A stretch of DNA of 64,000 nt from Bacteroidota bacterium (lineage in GTDB: Bacteria > Bacteroidota > Bacteroidia > Chitinophagales > Chitinophagaceae). Where the stretch lies: positions 62,001 through 126,000 of the forward strand of contig SYIK01000006.1 in assembly GCA_005798905.1 (NCBI GenBank), read 5' to 3'. Below are positions 34,529 to 44,337 of the stretch, in pieces. The notes below the pieces were generated by a model that searched no databases, was not told where the DNA came from, and saw nothing but the letters and a program-made list of their open reading frames with translations. The translations under genes were made by a program, and so were the position numbers. Numbering within the stretch: the stretch's first letter is position 1; every line of letters starts with the position of its first letter.

Positions 34529-34723
34529 TTACTTCTTAATAGGGGATTTTTCGGCCACTAATTTTCCTTTGTAGTAAAGTTTTCCTTCGCTTACATTGGC
34601 GCGGTGGCGTACATGTATTTCCCCAGTAGTGCTGTCTGTACTTAGCGTAGCAGCAACTGCTTTGTAATGTGTTCTTCTTTTAGCACTTCTTTGTTGACTG
34701 TGCCGTCTTTTTGGATTTGGCAT
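34529..34723 (-). CDS. rpmF: 50S ribosomal protein L32
   Basis: 64 aa basic protein: MPNPKRRHSQQRSAKRRTHY, then a beta part. No zinc-binding Cys motif (CxxC...CxxC) is present, so it is the cysteine-free form. Between yceD and plsX, the usual bacterial neighbourhood. Confidence 0.97.
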   Translation of the reverse strand: MPNPKRRHSQQRSAKRRTHYKAVAATLSTDSTTGEIHVRHRANVSEGKLYYKGKLVAEKSPIKK

Positions 34724-34750
34724 AATTGATGCAATTTATATTCTAAAAAA

Positions 34751-35293
34751 TCAAGTATCTAAATTCTTTAATTTATCCAATCCCTTCCAAATTGGATTTT
34801 CTTTATTTTCTTGGGGCTCCATTTTTTTCAAAAGTTGCTTAACATTTTTATTGCAATTTGGTCCGTCCATTTTTTCAAAAGCACATGTCTTTTGAATGGG
34901 GATGCTTAGGTTGATGAATTCATAAATCCAATTCGAAACATCAATATGACTCTCAGCCCGACTGATATAAAAAATATCAGGATCATTTTCTTGTTCATTC
35001 ATCAGTGTTGCATCTTCAACCATTTTTAAAGTAATAGTGAATTCATCCCACAATTCTAAGGATAAATCATTATTACACCTATCGCAAGAAACAGTTAAAT
35101 CACCTCCTATTTCAAATTTTAAAATCATAAAGCTTGATTGCTTGTCAAAATGCAATTTCACTTCTGCTTTACAGTTTGTAAAATTCTGTTGTTGGAAAGC
35201 CTCAAAGAACTTATCATCAATTAAATAATTATACTCATGAATTCCGGGTTTCAACCCGACAAAAGCTATTTCAAACTTTCGTTTTGGGTTCAT
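34751..35293 (-). CDS. YceD/DUF177 family protein
   Basis: 180 aa. DUF177 marks: the CxxC-like pair in SCDRCNNDLSLEL and ENPIWKGLDKLKNL near the C-terminus. The ATG at 35293 is preferred over a TTG at 35302. Probably a 23S rRNA/ribosome accumulation factor, as described for YceD homologues; this role is inferred. Followed by rpmF after 27 nt, in the same operon. A -7 element TACCTTTG is at 35336-35329, 35 nt upstream. Confidence 0.9.
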   Translation of the reverse strand: MNPKRKFEIAFVGLKPGIHEYNYLIDDKFFEAFQQQNFTNCKAEVKLHFDKQSSFMILKFEIGGDLTVSCDRCNNDLSLELWDEFTITLKMVEDATLMNEQENDPDIFYISRAESHIDVSNWIYEFINLSIPIQKTCAFEKMDGPNCNKNVKQLLKKMEPQENKENPIWKGLDKLKNLDT

Positions 35294-35433
35294 GAGGCAC
35301 AACTTTAATTCCCGATTTTTTCGGTTGGCAAAGGTAGGGGATTAATTCTGAAGTTTAGAACTGCTTTTGCTTTATTTTTAACATCTACTTATCTTCATTC
35401 CTTTTTTGGGGTAGTAAATTAAAAATTAATTAA

Positions 35434-36546
35434 TTGCAACAGTTTCTGAGTAAATTATTTACCTATTTAATGAGGAGTTGGAGCTGGGTTTTATTGATAG
35501 TATTTGCTATAGCTATCAAGTTTATTGCTTCGCATCCATTTTGGGTAGAAGCTCATTATTCATCTGGTATTTACCCATTAATTTCAAAAGTACAACGTGC
35601 TATTTTTGGTTGGGTTCCCTTTAGTCTTGGAGATGTTTTATATGCATTTATTGGACTTATAGTTTGTGTAAAAACTGGACAATTGATTAAAACCCTACTA
35701 AAGAAACAAGTAAATCGACATTATTTACTTATCGGTCTGAGGCAGTTACTTTTCTTTTTTCTTTTTCTATATGTTACTTTTTATGCTTTTTGGGGGTTGA
35801 ATTATAGTCGACAAGGAATAGATTATCAGCTTAGTCTCGATATAAAAGAAATTAATATACAAGATGCCGATACACTTACGGGATTGTTGCAGCAACGATT
35901 AAATTATTTTGCGAATTTGGTGAATGAAGCTGAGCGAGATTCTTTTAATCGAAAAAAAAATCTTTTTGAAAAAGCCAATGAAGCATTTTTATATGCTGCA
36001 AATTCCCAATCTTTTTTATCGTATACACCCCCGTCTATCAAACCATCTTTATTCAGTTATGCAGGAAACTATCTTGGTTTTCAGGGGTATTACAATGCAT
36101 TTTCAGGAGAAGCGCAAGTTAATACTACAATACCTCGCTGTTTAGAGCCATTTGTTACTGTGCACGAGATAGCACATCAACTTGGCTATGCTAAAGAAAG
36201 TGATGCGAATTTTATCGCCTTTATTGCCTGTAAATCTTTGCCCGAAAATAGCTTTCAATATTCCATGTATTTAGATTTATATAATTATGCCCAATCCGAA
36301 CTTTTCCAAAAAGATTCTCTATTGGCAATTTCTTATCAAAATAAATTGCATCCACAAGCTTTAATGGATTTTGAAGAATGTAGGGTGTTTTACCAACGAC
36401 ATCAAAACCCTGTTGAAGTAATGATAACTTGGCTTTATGGAAGTTTTTTGAAAGCCAACAATCAACCAGAAGGAAAAAGAAGTTATAGTCGCGTGATTAA
36501 TTTTTTAGTTGCTTATTATAAAAAATACGGGAAGGAAGCAATCTAA
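35434..36546 (+). CDS. DUF3810 family membrane metallopeptidase-like protein
   Basis: 370 aa with about three N-terminal membrane helices, then a soluble domain with the zinc motif VTVHEIAHQLGYAKESDANF (HExxH plus a downstream Glu). DUF3810 proteins are Bacteroidota-specific and presumed zinc proteases; substrate unknown. Start is a TTG at 35434; an ATG at 35470 (MRSWSWVLLIVF) is an equally plausible start. Convergent with dcd, overlapping by 4 nt. Confidence 0.86.
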   Translation: MQQFLSKLFTYLMRSWSWVLLIVFAIAIKFIASHPFWVEAHYSSGIYPLISKVQRAIFGWVPFSLGDVLYAFIGLIVCVKTGQLIKTLLKKQVNRHYLLIGLRQLLFFFLFLYVTFYAFWGLNYSRQGIDYQLSLDIKEINIQDADTLTGLLQQRLNYFANLVNEAERDSFNRKKNLFEKANEAFLYAANSQSFLSYTPPSIKPSLFSYAGNYLGFQGYYNAFSGEAQVNTTIPRCLEPFVTVHEIAHQLGYAKESDANFIAFIACKSLPENSFQYSMYLDLYNYAQSELFQKDSLLAISYQNKLHPQALMDFEECRVFYQRHQNPVEVMITWLYGSFLKANNQPEGKRSYSRVINFLVAYYKKYGKEAI

Positions 36547-37079
36547 AATTTATTCTTCCACATCATACTTTCAATTGGTTTGTCGGGTTGTCCGCTATAC
36601 TTTGCATTCGATTTTTGATTGTACCTAATTTCAATTTCTCCATCAACTGGAAAATAAATTAATTGACCAATGGGCATCCCTTTATAAATTTTTACAGGTT
36701 GCTTAACGGAGATTTCAAGCGTCCAATTACCACAAAACCCAACATCCCCCTTTCCAGCAGTGGCATGAATATCAATTCCTAATCGACCAGTTGAAGATTT
36801 TCCTTCTAAAAAAGGAACATGTGCATGAGTTTCTGTATATTCTTCTGTTGCACCTAAATAAAATAAATGAGGGTAAAGAATATAACCGTCATCTGGAATT
36901 TCAAAATAGTTTATTTGGTTGTGTTTTTTTGCATCTAAAATTGGATCGATGTAAGTAGCCAACCATTTTCCAAGATGTACGTCATAGGAATTGCTGCCAA
37001 GGCATTCTCGGTTGTACGGAGAAATTTTAATATTGCCAATTTCAATTTCTTCTAAAATACGTTTGTCTGAAAGAATCAT
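36543..37079 (-). CDS. dcd: dCTP deaminase
   Basis: 178 aa. The catalytic region GKSSTGRLGIDIHATAGKGD and NWTLEISVKQPVKIYKGMPI are diagnostic. Converts dCTP to dUTP, the precursor of dTMP. Monocistronic, divergent from the phosphopantetheinyl transferase. Confidence 0.94.
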   Translation of the reverse strand: MILSDKRILEEIEIGNIKISPYNRECLGSNSYDVHLGKWLATYIDPILDAKKHNQINYFEIPDDGYILYPHLFYLGATEEYTETHAHVPFLEGKSSTGRLGIDIHATAGKGDVGFCGNWTLEISVKQPVKIYKGMPIGQLIYFPVDGEIEIRYNQKSNAKYSGQPDKPIESMMWKNKF

Positions 37080-37141
37080 TTGTTGTTATAGTTTTTTCGT
37101 TGTCAATTTGTAATCCACAAAATAAAGAGGAATATTTGGCT

Positions 37142-37759
37142 ATGCCTATTTTTTTTCAACATCAAATTAATCTAACTTCAAAACTTGCCATTTGGAAGAT
37201 TGAAGAATTGGCATTGTTTTTCTCAAAAATAGATTCAAAGCAATTAAAAATTTTGCATCCTCAAAAACAATTACAACAACTTGCCGGGCGATTTTTGTTG
37301 AATTTTTTAGAACCTGAATTTCCATTAGCAATGATACAAGTTCCTCAATTTGGTAAACCATTTTTGCAAAATGATGAATTCATCTTTTCTATTTCTCACT
37401 GTGGAAATTTTGCCGCCGCTATTTTAAGTAAAGATTCGAAAGTTGGAATTGATATAGAAATTTCTACTGTGCGTACATTTAAAGTTGTAAATAAATATTT
37501 ATCGGAAAAAGAAATTGAAATTTTTGTTGAGCAATTTTCCGAATTGGATGCTTCACTATTGACGTTGCTTTGGTCGGCAAAGGAAGCCGTATTTAAATGG
37601 CATGGACAAAACCAAGTTGATTTTAGAAAAGATATTCAGCTGAATAAATTAAATAAAACAGAAAATATTATTCCTTGTTTTTTCGCAAAAACCAATCAAC
37701 AAATAAATATTCATTTCCGAAAATTTGAAGATTTGTGGTTGACTTGGGTAATTGATTGA
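37142..37759 (+). CDS. 4'-phosphopantetheinyl transferase (Sfp superfamily)
   Basis: 205 aa. Mg/CoA motifs VGIDIEI (first Asp-Glu pair) and LLWSAKEAVFKWHG (family WxxKEAxxK). Transfers phosphopantetheine from CoA to carrier proteins; whether to fatty acid ACP or a secondary-metabolism carrier is not known, and no PKS or NRPS gene is in the window. ATG at 37142 preferred to a TTG at 37100. Convergent with the DUF2130 gene. Confidence 0.9.
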   Translation: MPIFFQHQINLTSKLAIWKIEELALFFSKIDSKQLKILHPQKQLQQLAGRFLLNFLEPEFPLAMIQVPQFGKPFLQNDEFIFSISHCGNFAAAILSKDSKVGIDIEISTVRTFKVVNKYLSEKEIEIFVEQFSELDASLLTLLWSAKEAVFKWHGQNQVDFRKDIQLNKLNKTENIIPCFFAKTNQQINIHFRKFEDLWLTWVID

Positions 37760-37770
37760 CGAAAAAAACA

Positions 37771-38931
37771 TCAAGTTGTTTCTTCGATTGTTTCTGTTTC
37801 TTCGGAAGGAGGTAAAAGATTTAAGTCAATGTCACTTCCCGAAATTCCATCAATTGATCCGCGAATATGCGTTGCATTCAGCAATACTTTTTCTAATTGT
37901 TTTTCTCGCGCTTTCCATAGTTTTTCCATTGCGTCTCGCTCTCTTTGAATGGATAGTTTCATGCTTAAGAACCCTTCTCGCACTGCTTTCCATTGTTCTG
38001 TAAATTCAGAACTGTTTAAATAATCATAGAGCAAATGCATTTTATCACCTTTGTTTTCATTGCTTTTTGTTGCGGCAAATAATTTTAAAATTCCATCGCG
38101 CAACAATTGTGTGAGTGGTTTGACTTCCAAAAAAGTACAAATCCAAATACCGTCTTTTTCACCAAATCGACACATTTCTTTTGGCAATACCTGTGTTACC
38201 AAAACTGCAACATCGGCATGTTGGTTGCGCATGTCAGATTTTAATTTTTCAATCCATTCGTTGCTAAAATCTTTTGTTCGTTTGCTTTCAAAAATTATTT
38301 TACCACATTCTATTCCAAAGTTGTTTCTAATAGTTTGAATGCAGTCTGCACCACGAACACCTTTTCCTACTTCATTAATTACATCAAAAGGGAAAGAGTT
38401 TTTCAACAACTCTTCCAAGGCAAGCTCCTGAACTTCGCCTTGCAACTGCATAGAACCCTGTTCGGACTTGCGTTTCATTTCATCCACTAATTTTTTATAA
38501 TCTTCAATTTGCTTTTGCAATTCTTTAAATCGCAGTTGGTGTTCGGTTTCTTTTGATAAACTTTTTTGTTCTTCAAATTTTCTTAATTCTTCCGAACGTT
38601 TTTCCAGTTCGGTTTGCACTTTTTGTTGAACGGTTAGTTCAATTTCCGATTCTTTAGTTTTTATTTCTTGTTGTTTTGATAAAAATTCTATCTCTTTTTG
38701 TTGGGCTGCTTTCAATTTATCATCTTTCTCTTTGTTGTTTTTTTCCAACAAACTCAACTTAACTTCAAAATCACTTTGTGTTTTTTTGAAAATATCTTCT
38801 TCAGTTTTTGCTTTCCAAATTTTTGCATCTTTATTTGCTTTTTCTTCAGCTTCTTTTCGTGCTTCAATTCTGAAAGATTCTTCAGGTTCAAAAGCAAAGT
38901 TGCAATTGGGGCATTTTACAGTTGTTGACAT
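37771..38931 (-). CDS. DUF2130 coiled-coil protein
   Basis: 386 aa. N-terminal CPNCNFAF zinc-ribbon-like half site, then a long acidic/basic coiled coil (~20-165), then the DUF2130 domain (~170-360: RTKDFSNEWIEKLKSDMRNQ, DVAVLVTQVLPKE). The C-terminal region resembles nuclease-fold proteins (SKRTKDF as a possible active site; inference). Widespread in Bacteroidota and others; function unknown. Confidence 0.88.
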   Translation of the reverse strand: MSTTVKCPNCNFAFEPEESFRIEARKEAEEKANKDAKIWKAKTEEDIFKKTQSDFEVKLSLLEKNNKEKDDKLKAAQQKEIEFLSKQQEIKTKESEIELTVQQKVQTELEKRSEELRKFEEQKSLSKETEHQLRFKELQKQIEDYKKLVDEMKRKSEQGSMQLQGEVQELALEELLKNSFPFDVINEVGKGVRGADCIQTIRNNFGIECGKIIFESKRTKDFSNEWIEKLKSDMRNQHADVAVLVTQVLPKEMCRFGEKDGIWICTFLEVKPLTQLLRDGILKLFAATKSNENKGDKMHLLYDYLNSSEFTEQWKAVREGFLSMKLSIQRERDAMEKLWKAREKQLEKVLLNATHIRGSIDGISGSDIDLNLLPPSEETETIEETT

Positions 38932-38979
38932 TAGCAGTTATTTAGCACAAATTAAGCAACCTTTTTTTATGATTGATTG

Positions 38980-40848
38980 TTATTCTGAAAGTTCACTCAG
39001 TTCCAACCAACGAAATTCTTTCTCGTCCAACATTTTCGTAATTGTTTCAATGCGAATTGAAAGTTGAGTAAGTTCTTCAAAAGGAAGATTACTGTCATTT
39101 AATTTTTTTGTAATCTCTATTTTTTCTGAATTTAATGCAGTAATTTCTTTTTCCAAAAATTCAAATTCTCTTTTTTCTTTAAATGTGAATTTTTGTTTTG
39201 GTTTAGTTTTTGAAACTGCTTCAGTTTTGGTTTGCACAATTGAAGTTTGTGGCAATGTATCATTTAGTGAAAGTCGGTATTGTGAATAGTTTCCAGGAAA
39301 ATCTCGAACAATCCCACCTCCTTCAAAAACAAATAAATGATCAACCAATCGATCCATAAAATAACGATCGTGCGAGGCAATCACCAAACATCCCGGGAAG
39401 TCGTTTAAAAAGTTTTCTAAAACGCCAAGCGTTGGAAGATCTAAATCATTTGTTGGTTCGTCCAACACAAGAAAATTTGGGTTACGAAATAAGATAGAAA
39501 GTAAATGTAATCGTCTTTTTTCTCCACCACTCAGCGAGTTGATGTAAGTGTATTGTTTTTCCGGATCGAATAAAAATAATTGAAGAAACTGAGCAGCACT
39601 CAACGTTCCACCACTTGCCAACGGGAAATGTTCGGCAATATTTTTTACAAATTCAATCACCCGAACATTTTCTTTTATTTCCAAACCTTGTTGCGAATAA
39701 TTTCCAAAAACAACGGTGTCGCCGATATTTATTTTTCCGCTATCGGCATTTTCCAAACCAAGAATCATGTTAATAAAAGTAGATTTTCCAATTCCGTTTT
39801 TTCCAACAATTCCTACTCGTTCGCCTTTTACAAATGTGTAATCAAATCCTTTTAAAATAATTTTTTCATCAAAACATTTATTTACTTTTTTCATCTCCAC
39901 CACTTTGCCGCCAAGTCGAGACATTTTCATTTCCAATTTTAGTTGTTCATCTACAATTTGTTGTTTTGCCTTTTTTTCTATTTCGTAAAAATTATCTTGC
40001 CGACTTTTACTTTTTGTCGTTCTTGCTTTTGGTTGTTTTCGCATCCATTCCAATTCTTTGCGAAAAGTATTTTTAGCTTTACCAATGCTGGCTGCATCAC
40101 TTTCGATGCGGGCTGTTTTCTTTTCTAAATAATTTTCATAATCACCTTTGTAAACAAAAAGTTCGCTTTTATCTAATTCCCAAATTTCTTTGCAAACCGC
40201 AGATAAAAAATAGCGATCATGTGTAACTAAAAGCAATGTAATTTTTTCATGATTGAGATAATGTTCCAACCATTCCACCATTTCCACATCGAGGTGATTG
40301 GTGGGTTCATCCATAATTAATAAAACATGTTTGTTTTCAAAACCAATATCAATAAGCGTTTTAGCAAGCGCCACTCTTTTTCGCTGCCCACCGCTAAGTG
40401 TTTTTACGGATTGATTTAGATGATGAATGTTTAATTTCCCTAAAATCTGTTTCACTTTTACATCAAAATTCCAAGCACCGAGTTCGTCCATTTTGTGGAT
40501 AGAAGCACTTATTTTTTCTGCATTGTCTTCGTCACAAGCAACTTCATATTCTGCAATCGCATTTATTATTGGATGCTTGTGATGAAAAATATTTTCTAAA
40601 ATAGATTTGTCATCGTGAAAAATTGGCTCTTGTTCAAAAAGCGCAACAGTGATTTCTTTGTTAATCCAAACTTTACCAGAATCGGCAAATTCCTGTTCGG
40701 CTAAAATTTTTAATAGGGTAGATTTTCCAAAACCATTTCTAGCAACAAGCGCAATTTTATCTCCCTCTTCGATGTGAAAAGAAATATTTGTAAATAAAGA
40801 TTGAACACCAAAACTTTTTGATAAATCAGTTACAGATACATAGTGCAT
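38980..40848 (-). CDS. ABC-F family ATP-binding protein (Uup/EttA-type)
   Basis: 622 aa with two ABC domains and no membrane helices. First Walker A ARNGFGKSTLLK and signature LSGGQRKRVALAK; second Walker A GKNGIGKSTFIN and signature LSGGEKRRLHLLS; both followed by DEPTN. A basic linker between domains (KARTTKSKSRQ) and a C-terminal coiled coil (FLEKEITALNSEK) fit Uup-type factors acting on the ribosome or DNA. Its -7 element lies 4 nt from the ATG. Confidence 0.95.
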   Translation of the reverse strand: MHYVSVTDLSKSFGVQSLFTNISFHIEEGDKIALVARNGFGKSTLLKILAEQEFADSGKVWINKEITVALFEQEPIFHDDKSILENIFHHKHPIINAIAEYEVACDEDNAEKISASIHKMDELGAWNFDVKVKQILGKLNIHHLNQSVKTLSGGQRKRVALAKTLIDIGFENKHVLLIMDEPTNHLDVEMVEWLEHYLNHEKITLLLVTHDRYFLSAVCKEIWELDKSELFVYKGDYENYLEKKTARIESDAASIGKAKNTFRKELEWMRKQPKARTTKSKSRQDNFYEIEKKAKQQIVDEQLKLEMKMSRLGGKVVEMKKVNKCFDEKIILKGFDYTFVKGERVGIVGKNGIGKSTFINMILGLENADSGKINIGDTVVFGNYSQQGLEIKENVRVIEFVKNIAEHFPLASGGTLSAAQFLQLFLFDPEKQYTYINSLSGGEKRRLHLLSILFRNPNFLVLDEPTNDLDLPTLGVLENFLNDFPGCLVIASHDRYFMDRLVDHLFVFEGGGIVRDFPGNYSQYRLSLNDTLPQTSIVQTKTEAVSKTKPKQKFTFKEKREFEFLEKEITALNSEKIEITKKLNDSNLPFEELTQLSIRIETITKMLDEKEFRWLELSELSE

Positions 40849-40852
40849 CGGG

Positions 40853-40860
40853 CAAAGATA
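40853..40860 (-). promoter_or_regulatory. -7 element of ABC-F gene, 4 nt from ATG
   Basis: Minus strand TATCTTTG followed by CCCG and the ATG at 40848, again predicting a leaderless mRNA. Confidence 0.6.
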
Positions 40861-40906
40861 AAGTTCCGCACCTCGTTAAACTCAAAGGAATTTGTTAATG
40901 ATACAT

Positions 40907-43090
40907 TTACATTCCAGGATGATATTTTTTTTCAACGTGTTTCAATATATCTTCTTTGTAAAAAAGAACATCTTTAAATTCGCCTTTGCTGTATTGCACA
41001 GATTGGTCGAAAAAATGTTTTGAATTTGGATCGCCACTTTGTCCACCGGCAAGTAATGATTTTGCTTTTACTTTTTCCCCAAATTCCACTGCACAAATAA
41101 AACTATTTCCATTTACACCGTATCTTTTCTTGGTTTCAGGATAGGCGCGGCTTGTATAAGAAGGAAGCATTCCCCAAGTAGAAGAAACAAACCCTACAGG
41201 AATACTTGGTTTTGCATCGTCAAACCTATTTTCAATAGCAGCAGAAATTCGTTGAAAGCGATTGATATTTCCCCATGGCATTTGCCAAGTTCCAAATTTT
41301 GAATTCAATTCAAGAATTGTTGAATGCAACGGATTTATTAATTCATTGGGCAATGCACTTGTAGCAAATTGTTTTGCTTTTTTTACTTGATCTGCTTCTT
41401 CATCATCAATAATTTTCGTTCTAAAAATTGCCGGTAATATTTTTTGACCCCATTCTACAGCTATTGTTGTTGCAATGGAATTTTCAGAACTACGAAAATC
41501 CCAATTTTTTAATTCGGTAATTGGTTGAATGAGTAATGAGTACATCGAATCGCTTGGTAAAATATTTTTTTCAAAAGCATTTATCAAAGCAGGAATTAAT
41601 ACTTCAAATGCAGTTAGTCGATTATCGTAACCTGCTTTTATTACTTTATCGATTGAGTATTTTTTTTCTTCGTTAAGAACTCTTACGGCATTTAATCCGC
41701 GAAAATTTTCACCATCTGGCGCCATGTAACTTGGATAAATTTCTTTTTTTGGACTATTATTTCCTGCAACAGTAAAGGGAGTTGAATTACAATTTTGCAA
41801 CCATCCGTTTTCCGGATTTATGCTATACACCGTTTCATTTATTGGGTGCAATCCTTGCCATTCTGTTGCGCTTGTACTACCGTCAATGGGTTTATTCCAA
41901 TCAAATTGGTTATCTCTTTTTGGAATTCTATTACCGTGCCAGTAAGCAATATTTCCCTGTTTATCTGCATAAACAGTATTGTTGGAAATATTTCCTTTTA
42001 AATCCAATGTCTTTTCAAAATCTTCCAAACCTTTTGCTTTTGTTCTTTGCCAGCATTGGATCAATCCATTGGCAATTCTGTTATCTGCTTTCAGACTTAA
42101 CCAATTCTCATTTCTTTTTGCAAGAATGGGCCCGTGATGTGTGAACAGTGCATCAATTATTTTTGTTTCAATAAGATTTCCTTTTTTAAATCGAAGTGTT
42201 ATTTCTTTTTCAATAACATCTTTTTCTTTTCCATCGTATTCATATTTATAATGATTGTTCTGCGGAAAAATTTTTTCGATGTAAGAATCCGCAGCGTCCA
42301 CATAACTGGAAGTATGCATCCATCCACAGTTTTCGTTAAACCCTTGGTAAATAAAAAACTGACCCCAAGTAACTGCACCATAAGCATTCAATCCTTCTTC
42401 GCTTACCATGTGCACTTCCGGACGGAAATAAAAAGTTACATGAGGATTGATGTACAAAATAGAATTTCCATTTTCAGTAATTTTTGGAGAAAAAGCAAAT
42501 CCGTTGGAACCGGTCAGTATTTCTTCTTCTTGTTTAACAAAAGAAATGGGGTCGTTTTTTTTAAAATAAAAATTATTCAATTCTCCAATTGTAATATCGG
42601 CTGTACTAATGGCACCAATACTTCCGTCGGTCCACAAAAATGGATACCAAGGTTGAAATTGGGTTAACAAAATTGGTTTTTTCGAAGGGTTTTTATATAA
42701 ATAAAAATTGATTCCATCTGCAAAAGCAATGCAAAGTTTTTTCAACCAATCGGGTGCTTTTTCAAAATCTTTTTTAGCATCTTCCGCGTCAATAATTAAT
42801 CGAAAAAGTAAGTCATCGGCTAATTGAGATTCACCTTTTACTTCGGCCATTCTTCCCAATTTTTCTATGTAATTCATTTCTACTCTGTTGAAATCGTCTT
42901 CGCATTGCGCATACAATAATCCAAAAACGGCATCGGCATCTGTTTTGCCGTAAATATGCGGCACACCCCAATTATCGCGGATAATGGTAACATCTTTTGC
43001 TTGCTTTTCCCAGCGTTGAAAGGTAGAATTTGAAGTTTGCTGTGCAACTAATTGAAATGGTAAAAGGAGAAAATAAAAAATGAATTTCAT
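40907..43090 (-). CDS. penicillin acylase family Ntn-hydrolase
   Basis: 727 aa with a signal peptide (FIFYFLLLPFQLVAQQ). Alpha-chain start WGVPHIYGKTDADAVFGLLY, then the processing site GSNGFAF, in which Ser195 would be the new N-terminal nucleophile after self-cleavage; ITFYFRPEVHMVSE-like and MHTSSYVDAADSYIE regions follow. Homologous to penicillin G and acyl-homoserine-lactone acylases; substrate unknown. Probably periplasmic heterodimer. Lies 58 nt from the ABC-F start, same strand. Confidence 0.94.
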   Translation of the reverse strand: MKFIFYFLLLPFQLVAQQTSNSTFQRWEKQAKDVTIIRDNWGVPHIYGKTDADAVFGLLYAQCEDDFNRVEMNYIEKLGRMAEVKGESQLADDLLFRLIIDAEDAKKDFEKAPDWLKKLCIAFADGINFYLYKNPSKKPILLTQFQPWYPFLWTDGSIGAISTADITIGELNNFYFKKNDPISFVKQEEEILTGSNGFAFSPKITENGNSILYINPHVTFYFRPEVHMVSEEGLNAYGAVTWGQFFIYQGFNENCGWMHTSSYVDAADSYIEKIFPQNNHYKYEYDGKEKDVIEKEITLRFKKGNLIETKIIDALFTHHGPILAKRNENWLSLKADNRIANGLIQCWQRTKAKGLEDFEKTLDLKGNISNNTVYADKQGNIAYWHGNRIPKRDNQFDWNKPIDGSTSATEWQGLHPINETVYSINPENGWLQNCNSTPFTVAGNNSPKKEIYPSYMAPDGENFRGLNAVRVLNEEKKYSIDKVIKAGYDNRLTAFEVLIPALINAFEKNILPSDSMYSLLIQPITELKNWDFRSSENSIATTIAVEWGQKILPAIFRTKIIDDEEADQVKKAKQFATSALPNELINPLHSTILELNSKFGTWQMPWGNINRFQRISAAIENRFDDAKPSIPVGFVSSTWGMLPSYTSRAYPETKKRYGVNGNSFICAVEFGEKVKAKSLLAGGQSGDPNSKHFFDQSVQYSKGEFKDVLFYKEDILKHVEKKYHPGM

Positions 43091-43288
43091 AAGTTGATTT
43101 TAAACAGTAATTGCATCGATTTTATCCTAATAAAAGTAGAAATTTTAAAGTTATTAGATATTAAACGAACTTAAAAAGTAAAATTTAATAAAACATGTAT
43201 CATTTCAAATAAATTACATAAGCGGCAATATTGAGTTTATTCTTTTGTATTTATCTTTATCTTTATCTATTCTAAAACCTACTTATGA
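43091..43288. other. noncoding gap with short repeat
   Basis: No gene seen. It holds an AT-rich stretch and three tandem TTATCT units (43251-43268). With the relic that follows it makes up a 339-nt interval between the acylase and dapD. Confidence 0.6.
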
Positions 43289-43429
43289 GAAAATGGACTT
43301 TACAATAATAATGGACAGTTGATTTGGGATAAGAAATTCGATACAGGAATTCAAAGCATCAATGTTTCCGAATTAAAACAAGGGGTTTATTTATTAAAAT
43401 CGAAATCGGTGCAAATAGTTTTACAATAA
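43289..43429 (+). pseudogene. relic of a T9SS type A sorting domain
   Basis: An open frame of 46 codons without a start codon. It reads LYNNNGQLIWDKKF, then SINVSELKQGVYLLKS and a short tail VQIVLQ before TAA. This is the pattern of the C-terminal Por-secretion tail (Gly-rich turn, then the L-xx-GVY-xx motif) that directs proteins to the type IX machinery. A stop at 43286 precedes it and there is no gene body, so it is the end of a deleted secreted protein. Its TAA directly abuts the dapD stop. Confidence 0.75.
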
Positions 43430-44236
43430 TTACACACTTACATTAAATTCACGCAGCGCATCATTCAAGCTGGTTTTTAAATCAGTGCTTGGTTTTCGTT
43501 TACCAATTATTAGTGCACAACCAACGCCAAATTCACCAGCCGCAAATTTTTTGGTATAAGAACCGGGAATCACTACGCTTCTTGCAGGAATTCGACCTTT
43601 CATTTCAACAGCAGTTGCACCACTTACATCAATTATTTTCGTTGAATTGGTCAGCACTACATTTGCACCAAGTACAGCTTCTTTTTCTACAATTACCCCT
43701 TCCACTACAATGCAGCGACTTCCAATAAAGCAACCATCTTCAATAATTACTGGACTTGCTTGCAGAGGTTCCAACACGCCACCAATGCCAACTCCACCAC
43801 TTAAATGCACTCCTTTTCCGATTTGCGCACAACTGCCCACGGTTGCCCAAGTGTCCACCATTGTTCCTTCGTCAACATACGCACCAATATTTACATAACT
43901 TGGCATGAGGACCACATTTTTTGCCAAAAAAGCGCCGTAACGCGCTACGGCATGCGGCACCGCACGAACGCCTAATTCTTTATAATTTTTTTTCAATAAC
44001 ATTTTATCATAAAATTCAAATGGAGCTAATTCCCATGTTTGCATTTTTTGAATTCCGAAATACAAAAGAATTGCTTGCTTCACCCATTCATTTACAATCC
44101 ATCCATTTTCGGTTGGTGCGGTTGTGCGTAATCTTCCTTTATCAACTTCTTCAATAACGGCATTCACAGCTTCTTTGTACTTTTCTTCTTTCAGCAATTC
44201 GCGATTATTCCAAACTTCAATTATAAAATCTTTCAT
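43430..44236 (-). CDS. dapD: 2,3,4,5-tetrahydropyridine-2,6-dicarboxylate N-succinyltransferase
   Basis: 268 aa. Left-handed beta-helix enzyme: GVRAVPHAVARYGAFLAKNV, SYVNIGAYVDEGTMVDTW and GGVLEPLQASPVIIEDGCFI, then GSRCIVVEGVIVEKEAVLGA. Length and motifs fit the succinyl- (not acetyl-) transferase of the lysine/diaminopimelate pathway. A -7 element TACCTTTG is at 44259-44252. Monocistronic; other dap genes are elsewhere. Confidence 0.95.
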   Translation of the reverse strand: MKDFIIEVWNNRELLKEEKYKEAVNAVIEEVDKGRLRTTAPTENGWIVNEWVKQAILLYFGIQKMQTWELAPFEFYDKMLLKKNYKELGVRAVPHAVARYGAFLAKNVVLMPSYVNIGAYVDEGTMVDTWATVGSCAQIGKGVHLSGGVGIGGVLEPLQASPVIIEDGCFIGSRCIVVEGVIVEKEAVLGANVVLTNSTKIIDVSGATAVEMKGRIPARSVVIPGSYTKKFAAGEFGVGCALIIGKRKPSTDLKTSLNDALREFNVSV

Positions 44237-44251
44237 TCATAAAAATTTTTT

Positions 44252-44259
44252 CAAAGGTA
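44252..44259 (-). promoter_or_regulatory. -7 element of dapD
   Basis: Minus strand TACCTTTG, 15 nt before the ATG; matches TAnnTTTG. Confidence 0.5.
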
Positions 44260-44337
44260 GCTATCCAATTTTAGTTGCTTTGAATTAATTGAAGTAGAGT
44301 TAAAAAACGCATTTTTGCAATTCAGAAATAATAAAAA

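Noticed and set aside
42134-42667. 177-codon open frame opposite the acylase gene
   Set aside because: Over the acylase, very Phe/Cys-rich, no family; shadow of the real gene.
43251-43268. Tandem TTATCT units as a possible repeat array
   Set aside because: Only three units, without spacers or neighbours of the kind seen at CRISPR or phase-variable loci.
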